Shown here piece after piece: positions 37,146 through 48,742 of a DNA stretch of 64,000 nucleotides. The first letter of the stretch is position 1. Every line of letters begins with the position of its first letter. This DNA is from Batrachochytrium dendrobatidis JAM81 (lineage: Eukaryota; Chytridiomycota; Chytridiomycetes; Rhizophydiales): contig NW_006281111.1 of the NCBI RefSeq assembly GCF_000203795.2, positions 155,421 through 219,420 of the forward strand, given 5' to 3'. Under the pieces are notes generated by a model. It worked only from the letters and a program-made list of their open reading frames with translations. It searched no databases and was not told the DNA's origin. The position numbers and the translations under genes are program-made.

Positions 37146-38626
37146 ATGCTAAATCCAAGACATGTTAGTGCTGTATACAGCCGAGTATCTGACATTTACG
37201 GCCGTGCCGTAAGTTATGACACTACTTTTTAATTGAACTCATGTCCTACCAAAGCGTCATGTTTGCATTCCAGACTACTGACAACGACAATCCTTGATGA
37301 ATGCACACCTATTGGGATAGGCAGTTTACTCGACCATTTAAAGTTGAATCGAACATTTACTTACCAGAATGGTCAAGACTATCTTGTCGGACTATGACAT
37401 CATGGAATAACCCAACACTTCAATCTGCTCGTCAAGCACCCAAAGCCCTTGGCATCCCATACGTTATTGAATCATCCGTAAGCCTATGCAGAATCGATAG
37501 GGTTGAATAGATCCATCTGATCCCACCCCTTCTCATTAAAAACAGTATGGCTGGATTAACCTATTGTTTTAGGCTAGAGGCGAACGTGTCTTTGATATCT
37601 TTTCCCGATTGCTCAAAGAGCGTATCGTGATGTTGAATGGAGAGGTAGACGATTCCGTTTCAGCTATTATTGTCGCACAGTTGTTGTTTCTCGAAGCTGA
37701 AAATCCAGAAAAACCCATCTCGTTTTACATCAATTCGCCTGGTGGTAGTGTGACGGCTGGCATGGTAATGTTGTCTGATGCGTAGATAAGCCTTGGGTTG
37801 CTGAAAGTCGATTGATTTATATTTTGAATGGTGCATCTAGGCAATCTATGATACGGTATTTATGCTTTGGGTTGATATGGATTGGTTTGAGTGTTAACAG
37901 AGTGCTAATGACTGGACCACGTTGCTGTGGATTGAATACTTAGATGCAGGTAGGTTGGTCATGGAGTACTGTTTTAACAAGATACAAGGGGAAAATGATC
38001 CTGTAGATCCTAATGCATTTTTTTATTGGAAATAGTATATTCAAAGCCCTGTCGCAACAGTGTGTATGGGTCAGGCATGCTCAATGGGATCGCTTTTACT
38101 TACTGCTGGTGAACCAGGACATCGATCTATTCTTCCTAATGCGCGAGTCATGATCCACCAACCTAGGCAAGCCATTATAGTATACACCACTTTGTACGTA
38201 GATAGTAGACTGATACCGATTTAAATCATATAGTGGCGGCGCATCAGGACAGGCATCCGACATTGCTATTCATGCCAAAGAGATTTTAGATATTCGAGAG
38301 CGGCTAAATCAGATTTATGTTCATCACACTCACCAATCCCTCGATGTCATTGGTAAGTCTTGCACGCTATTCAACAGATTGTATCATAAAAGCTTGAACA
38401 TTACTGAGTATAACCATTCATGATACATACTCATTCAGTCAACCGGATGGAACGGGATCATTTCATGAGTGCTGAACAGGCACTTACATTTGGACTGGTT
38501 GACAAGGTTCTTGAAAAGCGGCCATTCATTTCCATAACAAACACGGCAGAAAGTTCTACTCCAAACAATAGTAAAAAAACTGAACCTAGCAGTACTCCTC
38601 AACCCGAACCAGCCAGAAAGCCGTAG
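37146..38626 (+). CDS. CLPP: Mitochondrial ATP-dependent Clp protease proteolytic subunit
   Basis: Serine protease forming the tetradecameric ClpP barrel of the mitochondrial matrix. Eight exons: 37146-37208, 37325-37477, 37573-37764, 37841-37855, 37944-37949, 38036-38166, 38234-38352 and 38439-38626, 288 residues. The N-terminus is basic and Ser-rich as for import. The core reads [20 protein letters not shown], then [66 protein letters not shown] and [20 protein letters not shown]. Catalytic Ser (QACSMG), His (IHQP) and Asp are in place. Two exons encode just AIYDT (15 nt) and MQ (6 nt). The intron starting at 38167 uses GC (AG/GCAAGC), the only choice that gives HQPSGG. The first exon junction is less sure. 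Confidence 0.92.
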
Positions 38627-39059
38627 CGTTCAAGTGCTTTAGTCATTTGAATCGTAAATAATAAAATGATGATTAAGCATGTGTTGTGTTTGGTATTGTA
38701 TGAAATGCTTCATCAAACGTGATGGCTAGTGAATATGTATTCTCATGCCATGGGGATTGACTTTAAACAGATCCATGATATCAACAAGAGGATATAGATT
38801 CATTCAAGCTTATTTAATTTGGTTGTATTGGTCAATCCCTAATTTAGACTCGGCCACAACATCACGGTGCAAGAACCATTGCAAAGCTGCTACAATACCA
38901 ACTATAAAATAGCATGAAACAGTATTCAAAACAATACATCGAGTTTATCAATACCGAATTAAAATAAACTGTTGAATCGATTCACCCGTTTGATGGATTA
39001 TGGTGGCTAGGTTTAAATTACTTTCCACGCTTCATTTTTTTAATCTTTGGTATTATAAC
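38627..39059. other. Intergenic region with a possible minus-strand terminal exon
   Basis: On the minus strand, an acceptor near 38903 (TTTTATAG) is followed by an open segment reading GIVAALQWFLHRDVVAESKL then GIDQYNQIK and a stop near 38811. It looks like the last exon of a small membrane protein. I could not find a first exon in phase, so no gene is called. Confidence 0.25.
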
Positions 39060-40004
39060 ATGGCCAAAAAGTTATTGGCAGGCAACGATGTAGCAGAATG
39101 GCGCAAGGCGTTGTTTGGATACAACAAGGCTATAACTGCCCTTGCAGCAACCAAAAAGAAGGCAGTATCTGGCATTGACCTTGTACACCTCGACACATGG
39201 AAACTCACTCTTGATGCCAATACACTTTACGATAAAGCAACAGTAGTAAAAATCGTTCAATGGAAGTTATTGGTAGGTTGAATGAATGGGTTGTGGGAGT
39301 GGAAGTGTGGGAAGTTGTGTTGATGTGGTTTGATTTAGAGAGGAACTTATCGACCGAATTTACTGAATCGGGTCATGTCCAACTCGGTCGAGTCGATCCA
39401 TTCAGCAATTTCGGCTGCTCAACACCACTTGTTAAAAGTAGGATCTTCGAAAGAGGATCACAAGATGATTTTGAGTGCATTGGAGAGTCTTTCGGAATTG
39501 GCGGGAATAGGTCCAGCAACTGCCTCGGCGATATTGTCTTGTATGAGCAGCGCTGTCCCTTTTATGTCAGACGAGGTGATTGGGTCACTACCAGGAACGG
39601 ATCCAAAGAAATTGAAATACACGTTCAAGCAGTATAGAGAGATACTGGAGACACTAACGGCCAAGTCTAATGCACTCAATAAAGCAGATACTATGGAATG
39701 GAGCCCTCGATCGGTTGAACGTGCATTATGGACGTGTCAAGTCTTGAATAACCTTGGGCTAGCATTGGATGTATCTGATGAATCCGTGGAAGAGGCAAAG
39801 CATGATGGTAATATTGCATTGGACACGAAAACCGAACTTGCACTTGATGCATCCACTGTTCCTGTCAAGATGGGAAAGAAACAAGACAGTATTTCAGCAA
39901 CTGAATCTAAACAGAAAAGCGTAGAAAAGCAGACAAGAAAGAGAGTTGCTGATTCAAACCCAAAAGACAAGCAACCTGTTCGTAGATCCGCCAGATATCA
40001 ATAA
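39060..40004 (+). CDS. Conserved hypothetical protein with helix-hairpin-helix-like motif
   Basis: Two exons, 39060-39272 and 39339-40004, 292 residues. The junction gives RGTYRPNLLNRVMSNSVESI. The segment LSELAGIGPATASAILS followed by AVPFMSDEV resembles the helix-hairpin-helix of DNA glycosylase-like proteins (L-x-G-I-G-x-A-T-A). The upstream WRKALFGYNKAI and LDTWKLTLDANTLYDKATVV parts are mostly helical. The Lys/Ser-rich tail ends RRSARYQ, nuclear-signal-like. I know of fungal proteins of this general type but not their function. No catalytic Lys or Asp of a glycosylase is obvious. Confidence 0.7.
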
Positions 40005-40245
40005 ACTCGTTGGCGACTAAAGTTGCTAGGGTAGATATAGGGAATGCAAGGTTTTATTATACAGTACAGTCTCTATATTTTTGCAGACTCCATACAACAA
40101 GTTTGAATTGAACGAAACTTGAAATCTGTTAATTATCAATTACCGAGTGCATGTCTGTATCGTATTTGGAGGTAGTGCTGTCTTGCTTTATTCTTTGTAT
40201 AGACAAGTGTCTAAATCAACCCACACATTGACGACTGATTTTGCA

Positions 40246-41792
40246 ATGTGTTCATCTCAACTTGGTGAAACTTGTTCAACGCTTGACCCGACTGTCAAAC
40301 TCGACCAATTCACTCTTATATTTAGGACTATTTGGATAGTAAGTTGGATATGGTCATGGCAGCCATTTAATAGTCTAGTTTAAATGGAAAGTCGAATCGT
40401 TCACTAAAGCATTATATTGGCCAACTATTAGCCATTGAGTCGTTGCCATTGGAGATGGCACGCAATTTCACTCTGGTAAATATGTAGTGCAATATGATAT
40501 TAGGTTAATTCCTGTAGATTCAAAATGTAGAGACCTTGGTTCTAAAATAAATGTTATTTCAATACAATCTAGATCCACGAGCTAGACTCGACCTCATACG
40601 GTATATATTGCACATCTATATTTTACTGCATGCCAGTTTAGACTATTCTCCAACGAATCTAACCCAATGCTTGCTTGGTTCATCTGTTAGAGGTAATGCG
40701 TAAAGTCAGATTGGAGACCGATGATTTTATGAGCAATGTAGTCTCATTTACTAAAGAAGAGCGGAAAGCACGTCTTATCAAAATATCGGCCTTGTTCAAA
40801 TCATGTTTAAAACATGGTCATGATAAAGTCGAGTTGGCTGTGCAAACATATGATATGGTAACATGTTTCAGTGGAAATGCGGGTATAGATCTAGGAGACA
40901 TACTGATAGTTGAGACATTTAGGTTGATCGACATATCCGGAGATTAGATGATGACTTGATGAAGTTTGAAGAAGAGCAGATGACAGGACCAAAGGTTTTA
41001 CCTTCTCATTCTCAGCCTAGAGAAGATCCTAGACAGTATAGATCTGAAAAGTTGACTAGGGAAACTGGTTCGTCACGATTATCTCGTCGAGCTCAATCAG
41101 GAATAGGTAGTGTGATTTAACAACGAGCCCAGGCTCAGTATTCCGTTGCACACTTTTGAATTGAGATGTAACACATTGTAAAATAGGTCAAGTTGCTTTG
41201 CCCGAGGTAGATACACCCACCAAAAGTAAGATCAAATCATTTCGAATAGCATCAAGTTTTGCAAGCTGATTATGTTGTAGTTGATGCTAATTCAACTTGT
41301 ATCATCAGAACGAAGAGTTCCAGATGATGAACGGCCACCATTGAACGAATCTCCTGTAGCGACACCTGTTTCCAGCACTCCCCAAAAGCCCATTGTAGCG
41401 CCAGTACCCAAGCCGTTAGTTTCAGCCGTGTCCAAAAAGTCGAGCATTAAAAGCAAAAAAACATCGACGTAAGCGTACTAGTATATCTGTGACATTGGTA
41501 CACACGCTATGTGCTAATATTTTTCGTATCTTGACACTGCAGAAATGTGACGCCTGTACCTACACCACCCATGGAAGTCAAGATTGGCAAAGAACTTGTT
41601 CCTGTAGATTTAGAAATTGATCCAAACGAGCCAACATACTGCATATGTAAACAAGTGTCATTTGGTGAAATGATTGCGTGCGACAATGATGATTGTCCAA
41701 TCGAATGGTTTCATTACACATGTGTAGGGTTGACAGATCCAGTCAAGGGAAAGTGGTTTTGTCCAATCTGTGTCGAGAAACGCAAGATATAA
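40246..41792 (+). CDS. ING-family chromatin reader (ING domain + PHD finger)
   Basis: Reader of H3K4me3 in histone acetyltransferase or deacetylase complexes. Exons 40246-40338, 40392-40475, 40573-40600, 40691-40857, 40923-41106, 41187-41225, 41309-41468 and 41543-41792, 334 residues, agree in phase. The ING domain reads [20 protein letters not shown], then [34 protein letters not shown] and [12 protein letters not shown]. After a basic, Ser/Pro-rich linker comes the PHD finger [20 protein letters not shown] followed by [13 protein letters not shown] and GKWFCPIC, with all eight Cys/His ligands (C4HC3). The N-terminal exon is the weakest part: it lacks homology and rests on a GTAAGT donor and matching phase. 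Confidence 0.9.
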
Positions 41793-42109
41793 AACGATTG
41801 CTTTGGATAAACCCAATGTTTTCCATTTACCCCAGTCTGGATGTAGAATAGGTTGGGTGGATACTTTTTCTATATCTTGACTCCTTGAGTCTATTGAAAT
41901 GAATGTACTTGCCTTTCAATGCTATGTTGCACACATTCTGGTAAAGGATCACAAGACCAACTTATTGGATGATGTGGATTGAAAACTAAAGTATTTGGAC
42001 AAAATGTGGGTGCAAACCACTACAACTAAAGTACAGAAACAATTAAATCTCAAACAGCTTGCGCAGTATTTTTATATTGCCACTCATTCTACCCTGAGAT
42101 GGGTTATAT
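41793..42109. other. Intergenic gap between convergent genes
   Basis: About 320 bp between the ends of ING and UXS1. No feature recognized. Confidence 0.5.
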
Positions 42110-43838
42110 TTAAATATCATGGTTCTCCAACATCAATTTAAAGTACTCGACAGTTTCCTCGATACCTTGCCGAACAGAGAATTTGGGCTCCCATTGGATT
42201 TCCTTTTGTGCTCGGCTGATATCTGGACGACGCTTTTGCGGATCATCCAAAGTAGCAGGCGTATGGATGATTTTGGCTTTAGGGTTGACCTGATCTCGAA
42301 TTACCGTGGCAAACTCGGTAATCGTATATTCTTCAGGGTTGCCCAAGTTTACAGGCTGGGTGAAATTGCTATTCATGGATTGGATTAAGCCGTCTACAAG
42401 ATCGTGAACGTACTGGAAAGAGCGAGTCTGTTTGCCATCACCGTAGATGGTCAAATCGTCACCTTTAAGAGCTTGCATAATAAAGTTACTGACAACACGA
42501 CCATCGTTAGGGTTCATACGAGGACCAAAGGTGTTAAAGATACGAACAACACGCACATCGACATGATCCTGGTTGGCATATGAATACGTGAGGGTTTCGG
42601 CCACACGTTTGCCTTCATCGTAGCAGGCACGAGGACCAATTGGATTGACATGACCCCAGTATTCTTCAGACTGTGGATGGACTTCGGGATCACCGTACAC
42701 CTCTAATGAAGATTGTTTATAATTGTCAATGAATTGAAGCTCAAGAGAGCCCATTAAAACAATTAAGCTTACCAGAAGTAGAAGTCAGCAAGAAACGAGC
42801 CTTGACACGCTTAGCCAGACCCAGCATATTGATGGTGCCCATAACACTAGTTTTAACGGTTTTGATGGGATTGTACTGATAATGCGGCGGAGAAGCAGGA
42901 CAAGCCAAATGGTAGATCTGATCAACCTCCATCATGAAAGGGTCTAAAAACAAAGATGTATATCAGAACAATGCAGTAATGAGATGAACAGAAACAAGAG
43001 TAAATACAAGGAATGCAATTCACAGTAGAATAATAGCGAATTCATAGGCAGACCTACCCACAACATCATGTCGGACCAATTCAAAGTTGGGATGACCAAG
43101 CCAGTGTTCGATATTGCGTTTGTTACCAGTGAAGAAGTTGTCCAATACAGTAACCAAATGACCCATCTTCATGAGTCGATCAACCAAATGAGAACCAACA
43201 AAGCCAGCACCGCCAGTAACAAGGATACGCTTTTGGTCATTCAGACCAAGACGTTTAATAGCAGGATAAGTCTTTTTGGAAGAGTCGTAGATGAGCATAT
43301 CAGAAATGGCATCAAAGGATTTCCCAGATACAGGGCCAATATAGAGAGGACGCAGTTCAGAAAGACTTATATTAGTGTTAAACTTGATATGGCCCACGGA
43401 GTGAACTTGAGCCTTGTCGGAGCCATGAGTAGTAGTGGAAGGAGTGGCAGGACTGGTGGCAGGGCCAGATATGGGATTAGTGATAGGACGAGGATGAGGA
43501 GGAATAGCAGACTTGATATCAACTTGAGGTTCTGGATTGGACACTGGACTAGACTCTGGGTTGGGCATAGCAACAACTTGTTGATCAGGTTGAATGCCGT
43601 TTAGGGCAAGTAATAACAGCAACGACGCCGAGAGAGTGGCCAACACCAGCAGTCGCATTGCTCGTGGTTTAGTGAGCATTCGTTTGATAGACATTAGGCC
43701 CTGTCTAGCGGATGTCTTTCTCATGGAACTGTTCAATAGCCGGTCATGCTGCTCATGATTATCCATCGAGAGTAGATCTGATGATAAGGAAAGAATGCGA
43801 TCTTGTGGATGCTGTCTTCCCGCCCAAGCTTCTACCAT
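42110..43838 (-). CDS. UXS1: UDP-glucuronate decarboxylase (UDP-xylose synthase)
   Basis: Makes UDP-xylose from UDP-glucuronate for glycan synthesis, in the Golgi/ER lumen. Three exons on the minus strand: 43058-43838, 42773-42943 and 42110-42702, 514 residues. A transmembrane anchor, [17 protein letters not shown], near residue 65 makes it a type II membrane protein; a Pro/Ser-rich stem follows. The extended-SDR core starts [20 protein letters not shown] (NAD-binding GxxGxxG), then [60 protein letters not shown] and the catalytic YDEGKR (YxxxK). It ends with [17 protein letters not shown] and [15 protein letters not shown]. The start may be an internal Met (for example 43766), because 43838 lies 5 nt from the opposite gene's ATG. 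Confidence 0.95.
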
Positions 43839-43843
43839 CCGAC

Positions 43844-44828
43844 ATGAAACCCGACTCTCCGTCCATGGACGTTATCAAAGGTAATCCTGGTCTTGCTTGA
43901 TTGCATTCTCGTCACTAACGTCTCCCAAGAGTCCATCCACCACTTTAAAGTACTAGACACCCGTCATGCCTCACTCTTGAGCACTCTTCACTCCACTCTT
44001 GTCTCCATGCACGACCTCTCTCTTTCCCTCGAGCATGCTGCAGATGTCCGTCGCTCTTTGCTGCTTCAACTCAACAACAAGGCATCTGAATGCTCTCATC
44101 TTAAAGCCCAACTTGCTTCTGTCTCTGCTCTGCTCGAGTCTGAACGTGTCCTTAGCTCACAACTCCTGCAACGTAATCTTCCCTTGGAAACTGAATTGGC
44201 TCAACTAAAATCCGTCCAGGCTGCTGATCGATCCATATTGGATGAGCAGCTCAAGACAATACACAAGCTGACTAATGAAAAAGATGTCGAGACATCTCTT
44301 GTTACTAAGCTACAAACTACATTAAAGGATCGAGATGCATTGGTGTATTCACTGCGAGCTACCGCAAGTGATTTGTCTCACGAAGGTCATTCATGTCTTG
44401 TATTATCAACTCACTATGTTGTTGCTGGTGCTTCATGACTGACTTTTTGACTGCTGTTTTCTATAGTCCGCCAATGTACCGAGAAAATTCAGTCCATGTC
44501 AGTTTTGAAATCTGAACACGCTCAACTAATGTACGATAATACCCTCTTGGCTCAGAAATTGTCCAGATATGAATCAATGCACCATCGAGTTTCACAGTCT
44601 TGTGTCCAGGCAGTTGATCACACCTCGTCTCTTAAAGCAAACCATGCTGCCGTATCTGCAGAGGCAGATCTACTTGTCTTTGAAGGCTTATCTGAAGTCG
44701 AAAGACCTGCATTCCTAAACGAAGAAGAAAACACCGCTGATAGTGTGTTGCGTCATTTGCATGATCACGTAGAGTCACTTGAGCATCAGCTCCTCACCCC
44801 TCATTCCATACCTACCGACTCTCTCTAA
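43844..44828 (+). CDS. Hypothetical coiled-coil protein
   Basis: Three exons, 43844-43880, 43930-44385 and 44467-44828, 284 residues. Nearly the whole protein is predicted coiled coil by eye: [60 protein letters not shown] and later [19 protein letters not shown]. No catalytic domain. It begins just across from the UXS1 start, so the two share an overlapping 5' region. The function is unknown. Confidence 0.65.
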
Positions 44829-44941
44829 CTTGTTTATACACTCTTCCGTTTACAGTACCCATACAATCCCATAATATAGGTAAGCTTTTAAACGAGGTAC
44901 CCCGAGCAAAGATAGTAAAAATGGGATTTTTTGTAAAATAT

Positions 44942-46799
44942 TCAACTCTTTTGAAGCACCTTGACAAACGCTGCCAGATCCACATCCTTGGCTGCTATTG
45001 TCACACAGAAAGCATCCGCCAACAGTTCAGAAGGTGTGGGTCGTGTAGCTGGATCTTTAATCAAACTGCGTGCAATAAACAGTTCAAACTCATTGCTAAA
45101 GTGTCCCGGTGGAAGTGTTGGCACGGGCTCGTGCACAATATACTCCAGTAATTCAAAAACGGACAATGGTTTTCCATCTGGAGGAAAAGGAAACTTTCCT
45201 AAAACTAGTTCCATCAGTGTCATCCCGAGACTCCACACATCCGACTGCACCGAGTATTTTCCACCTTGAATACGCTCGGGCTAAATAGCAACGTTAGATA
45301 TTGCACAACTCCAGATATAGTATACATGTTTCAAGATTCTACTTACAGACATGTATGCACTGGTACCCACAAAGGTGTTTGCAACAGAGTTGATGAGTTG
45401 CCCTGATACGCCAAAATCTGCAATCTTGATTCGGCCAGCAGAGTCTAAAAGAATATTGCTTGGCTTTACATCTAGATAGATACACATGTGAGCAAGCCCA
45501 TTTTCAGTCAAAACACTGCAGCAACATCATTCCATACCTCGATGAATGATCCGATGCTCGTCATACAGATACACAAGACCCGACAGCACAGCATGGGCAA
45601 TCTTGCCTGTCACATCCTCGGATACCGGACCTGTTTTTTTGTAAATATTATCGAGTGATCCACAGTTCATAAACTCCATACAGATTGAAATATCTCCTTC
45701 GTTAAGAAAAGCGCCATAGAATGATACAATATAGGGTGAATTGCATTTGTGCAAAATTTGTAGCTCGCGGAGAATCTGTCTTCTAACACTGTTTTTGGCC
45801 TCGACATGGATAATCTAAAATCATGGTCAAGTAGATGATTCCAAAATGGTCAGATGGGTGAAATCACGTTGGATTAAAAAGAACCATTTCAACACAGCTT
45901 TCAAAATGGTATATGCAAATGACATTCAACACAGTCATGCACATTGCCAACATGCCGTTCTGATGAATAGTGGCATGCAAGAGTGACTGTAACCCATGAC
46001 GTATCCAGTCAAACTATACCAAGCTGTGTTCTCAGTAACCAAAACCCATAGTTTGTGGTCCAGTAATAACCCTCAGAAGCAGAGTTACAGCAGTGATGAG
46101 TGATATCTGACAATGATAGTGCAAGACAATATCTGGATGGAACAAGAGTTGTAATTGAATGCCAATCCGTGCTGATCTAAATAGATTGGATGGAATTGAA
46201 TTTTAACTATTGCAAATAGCTAAAGCAATCAACAGTCCAACCATATAGTTTATCCATTAGACTCGAAGCAGCGTTTTTATAGCAGTGGTGCTGTTTCTAC
46301 CAAACGGCAAAATAGAGTCTGGTAGTGGCAGCCCCTGGTATAAAGACTGGATGTTCACATACACTCGCACAATCAGATATGAGTAGTGCTCCAAATCCGG
46401 ATAGCTATAATAGAAAGAGTACAAAACCAACCGATACAAAACTGATGGGATCCAATTCCCTCAAGCAACAGCCAGCATTCAAGGTTCCAGTCTACACAAG
46501 CCTAAACCAACAGATAGATCTACCTTGCGAGCCATGATGGTATTTGAAGGCTTATGAAGAACCTTTGAAACCGTTCCACCCGAACCAGAGCCCAGCTCTT
46601 GCAATATTTGAATATCATCTGCTTTGAGATCCAACTGTAGGTTTTTTGGGATAGAAAGGTCAGCAAGTTGTGGAGCAAGAACAGAAGAAGGAGACTCTAT
46701 TTCCTGGCCAGGCACACCGACACCACCGGGAGTGATGTTTCCCTGCTTTAGATTAAGTCGTACAGGCTTAGGTTTGCGAACAGCAGCAGGAGATGCCAT
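44942..46799 (-). CDS. MAP kinase kinase (MEK/STE7 family)
   Basis: Dual-specificity kinase that phosphorylates a MAP kinase. Exons 46524-46799, 45538-45814, 45347-45471 and 44942-45280 on the minus strand give 338 residues. The glycine loop is [13 protein letters not shown] and the VAIK-like lysine is in MARKV. The catalytic loop is [20 protein letters not shown] and DFGVSGQL. The activation segment [20 protein letters not shown] has the S-x-x-x-T phospho-site spacing typical of MKKs. [20 protein letters not shown] follows. Which pathway (cell wall, pheromone or stress) cannot be decided. Intron 1 is 709 nt, long for this region. Confidence 0.92.
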
Positions 46800-47385
46800 T
46801 GAGTTGGAAGTAAAGTCCGATGCAATGGGTAACGAGTCGCAATGAAAAGTTTTGGTCGTTATTCACGTAAAATGAAACACTTGTATTTCTCTTAATCACT
46901 GCTTTGGAATAGAGTTGAATGTTGTTTTTCTATTGTAGATTGACAGTGTCGTGCAGTACAAATTATGTTTTTATTGTACGATTATCAAATATTGAGTTTG
47001 ATTGTCATTCATTTTTATATTCTAAACTCACATTTACGCTCTATCCAACAACAAAAATCGTATTAATTCAACTCTAATATTTAAACCCATTTATTACACT
47101 TTTGGTTACATTTTACGTGAATACAACTGGAATTGACAACTCGAATATTTTCACAATCGATATCAGTGGCTTTCATAATAAAACTGCCGAGTTTCACTTT
47201 TACATTCTACTCGAGCCACTTGCACTTGATAAAACTGTTTTGGATTTCAAATGTCAAAGCATTCAAGTTGGTTGCATATCAACTGATTATTCATCTGAAT
47301 TCAAAAGTCATGTTTTGAATTCCTACAAGATTTGCATTTCAATTAGATATTCAACTTTCCACTTGTTCAGACCTTGACTAAAAGA
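46800..47385. other. Divergent region holding a MITE-like unit
   Basis: About 590 bp between MKK (-) and HOP2 (+). It contains the inverted motif pair 46857-47130; otherwise AT-rich. Confidence 0.5.
46857..47130. repeat. Inverted pair of the dispersed motif: MITE-like unit
   Basis: Forward copy at 46857-46880 (CGTTATTCACGTAAAATGAA) and reverse copy at 47108-47130 (ACATTTTACGTGAATACAAC) enclose about 227 bp of AT-rich non-coding DNA, about 274 bp in all. The ends match for at least 16 bp. Together with the pair at 19298-19452 this argues that the motif is a terminal inverted repeat. Confidence 0.55.
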
Positions 47386-48472
47386 ATGACTCGTGCTGCA
47401 ACACAATCCAAATCTCAAGCCCAAGAAGATTCTGATTGCAAGTGTCTTGTATCTTGATTCTTGTTTGTTTCTACGCTAACCATCCAAGCTTATCTTGGTT
47501 TAGATCAAACTGTTATTGTAGCCTATCTGAAGAAACAAAACCGACCTTACAATGCTACAGATATCTTTAATAATCTTAAAGGATCGATTGCAAAAGCATC
47601 GGTCATCAAGTCACTGGCTACAACTGCTGATCAAAGTAAACTCATGTCTCCCTCTTTCCAACACGCTTACATCATTCTAATGTTCCATGTTGATAAATAG
47701 AACTCATCTTGTCCAAGACATATGGAAAACAAATTATTTATGCTCCGATTCAGAACCATGAAACATCTGCTGATATTGAGGATATGGTTGAACTAGAAGC
47801 TGCACTTGAAACTGCTTTAAAAGATCTGGCTCTGCATCGTGAGATAGTAAGCGCGTATCTCACATTTGGTTCTATCGTCCTGTAATACACTACACATCAT
47901 GACTTATACAATGACATGTTTGTTTAGTTGAAAGGATTGAATAATGGTGTGTGTTGATCATTGCGTCATATCTATTGTTGTCTTGAATCTGCATAGGGCT
48001 GAGATTCACTTTGGATCTTTAGAATTGGCAATCCTGACAAAGTCTCCAACAACCCATGACATGCAAGTAGCCGTAGAATCTTTTACCCAAAAGGTTAGTT
48101 TATTTACTGGAATGATAATAACCGAATGGGTTGCAGTTAATAGCATGCGTGGTGGTGTAGAACCAAATTCTTGATGATCGACTTCAAGTTCTATCAAGCG
48201 GTCAACAACTTGTACCACCCAAACAAATCCAGATGATAAAGTCTCAGTACATTGCCTACAGACAGGAATGGAAATATCGATACAAGATGTTTAAAAATGC
48301 ATGGACTCAAATTTATGATGGATCGCGCAATGAAGAACAAAAACTCATGGTAAATAGGCTGTATCCATATACTGCTATAACTTTAGATGAACTCATTTCT
48401 TTTTGCTTGGCGTTGTAGTCCATTATCGGAATCGAAACTGATGCCGATGTAGGCGTCAAATATGAAGAATAA
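47386..48472 (+). CDS. HOP2: Meiotic homologous-pairing protein HOP2 (PSMC3IP)
   Basis: Partner of MND1 that stimulates Dmc1/Rad51 strand invasion in meiosis. Exons 47386-47443, 47489-47635, 47701-47846, 47928-47950, 47997-48093, 48161-48349 and 48419-48472 give 237 residues. The winged-helix domain reads VIVAYLKKQNRPYNATDIFN and KASVIKSLATTADQ, then KTYGKQIIYAP (compare KMYGKQKIY in animals). The coiled-coil middle and the C-terminal YRQEWKYRYKMFKNAWTQIY followed by GIETDADVGVKYEE match the family end (GIETDEDY). The first junction needs a phase-1 donor: either GTCTTG at 47444 or a GC donor (GCAAGT) at 47439. The 23-nt exon is the weakest call. Confidence 0.88.
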
Positions 48473-48742
48473 AATCAGGGTATTCATTGTTTCATCCTTG
48501 GCAAAGAAATCAATTTTATAGTATAAACTAGACAAAAATATACCTTTTCCAATATTGGAAATCATTTAAAAACAATACTTGTATCGATACTATCTGCCAA
48601 GTGACAACAGGGCAAAAGTAGTCAAAGCACCATACATTGCTTTATAGACAAGCTAAATGCAAAATAAATGTATCATTGAGCTATTTTCACAGAAACTTGA
48701 CGAGGTATCATGGAAACAACCACCTGCGTCAAAAAAACAATG

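Noticed and set aside
37146..38626. ClpP as a broken pseudogene, suggested by the frame breaks
   Set aside because: Microexons and a GC-AG intron give a full-length protein with an intact Ser-His-Asp triad.
47102..47377. 91-codon frame upstream of HOP2
   Set aside because: Overlaps the MITE-like arm and shows no homology.
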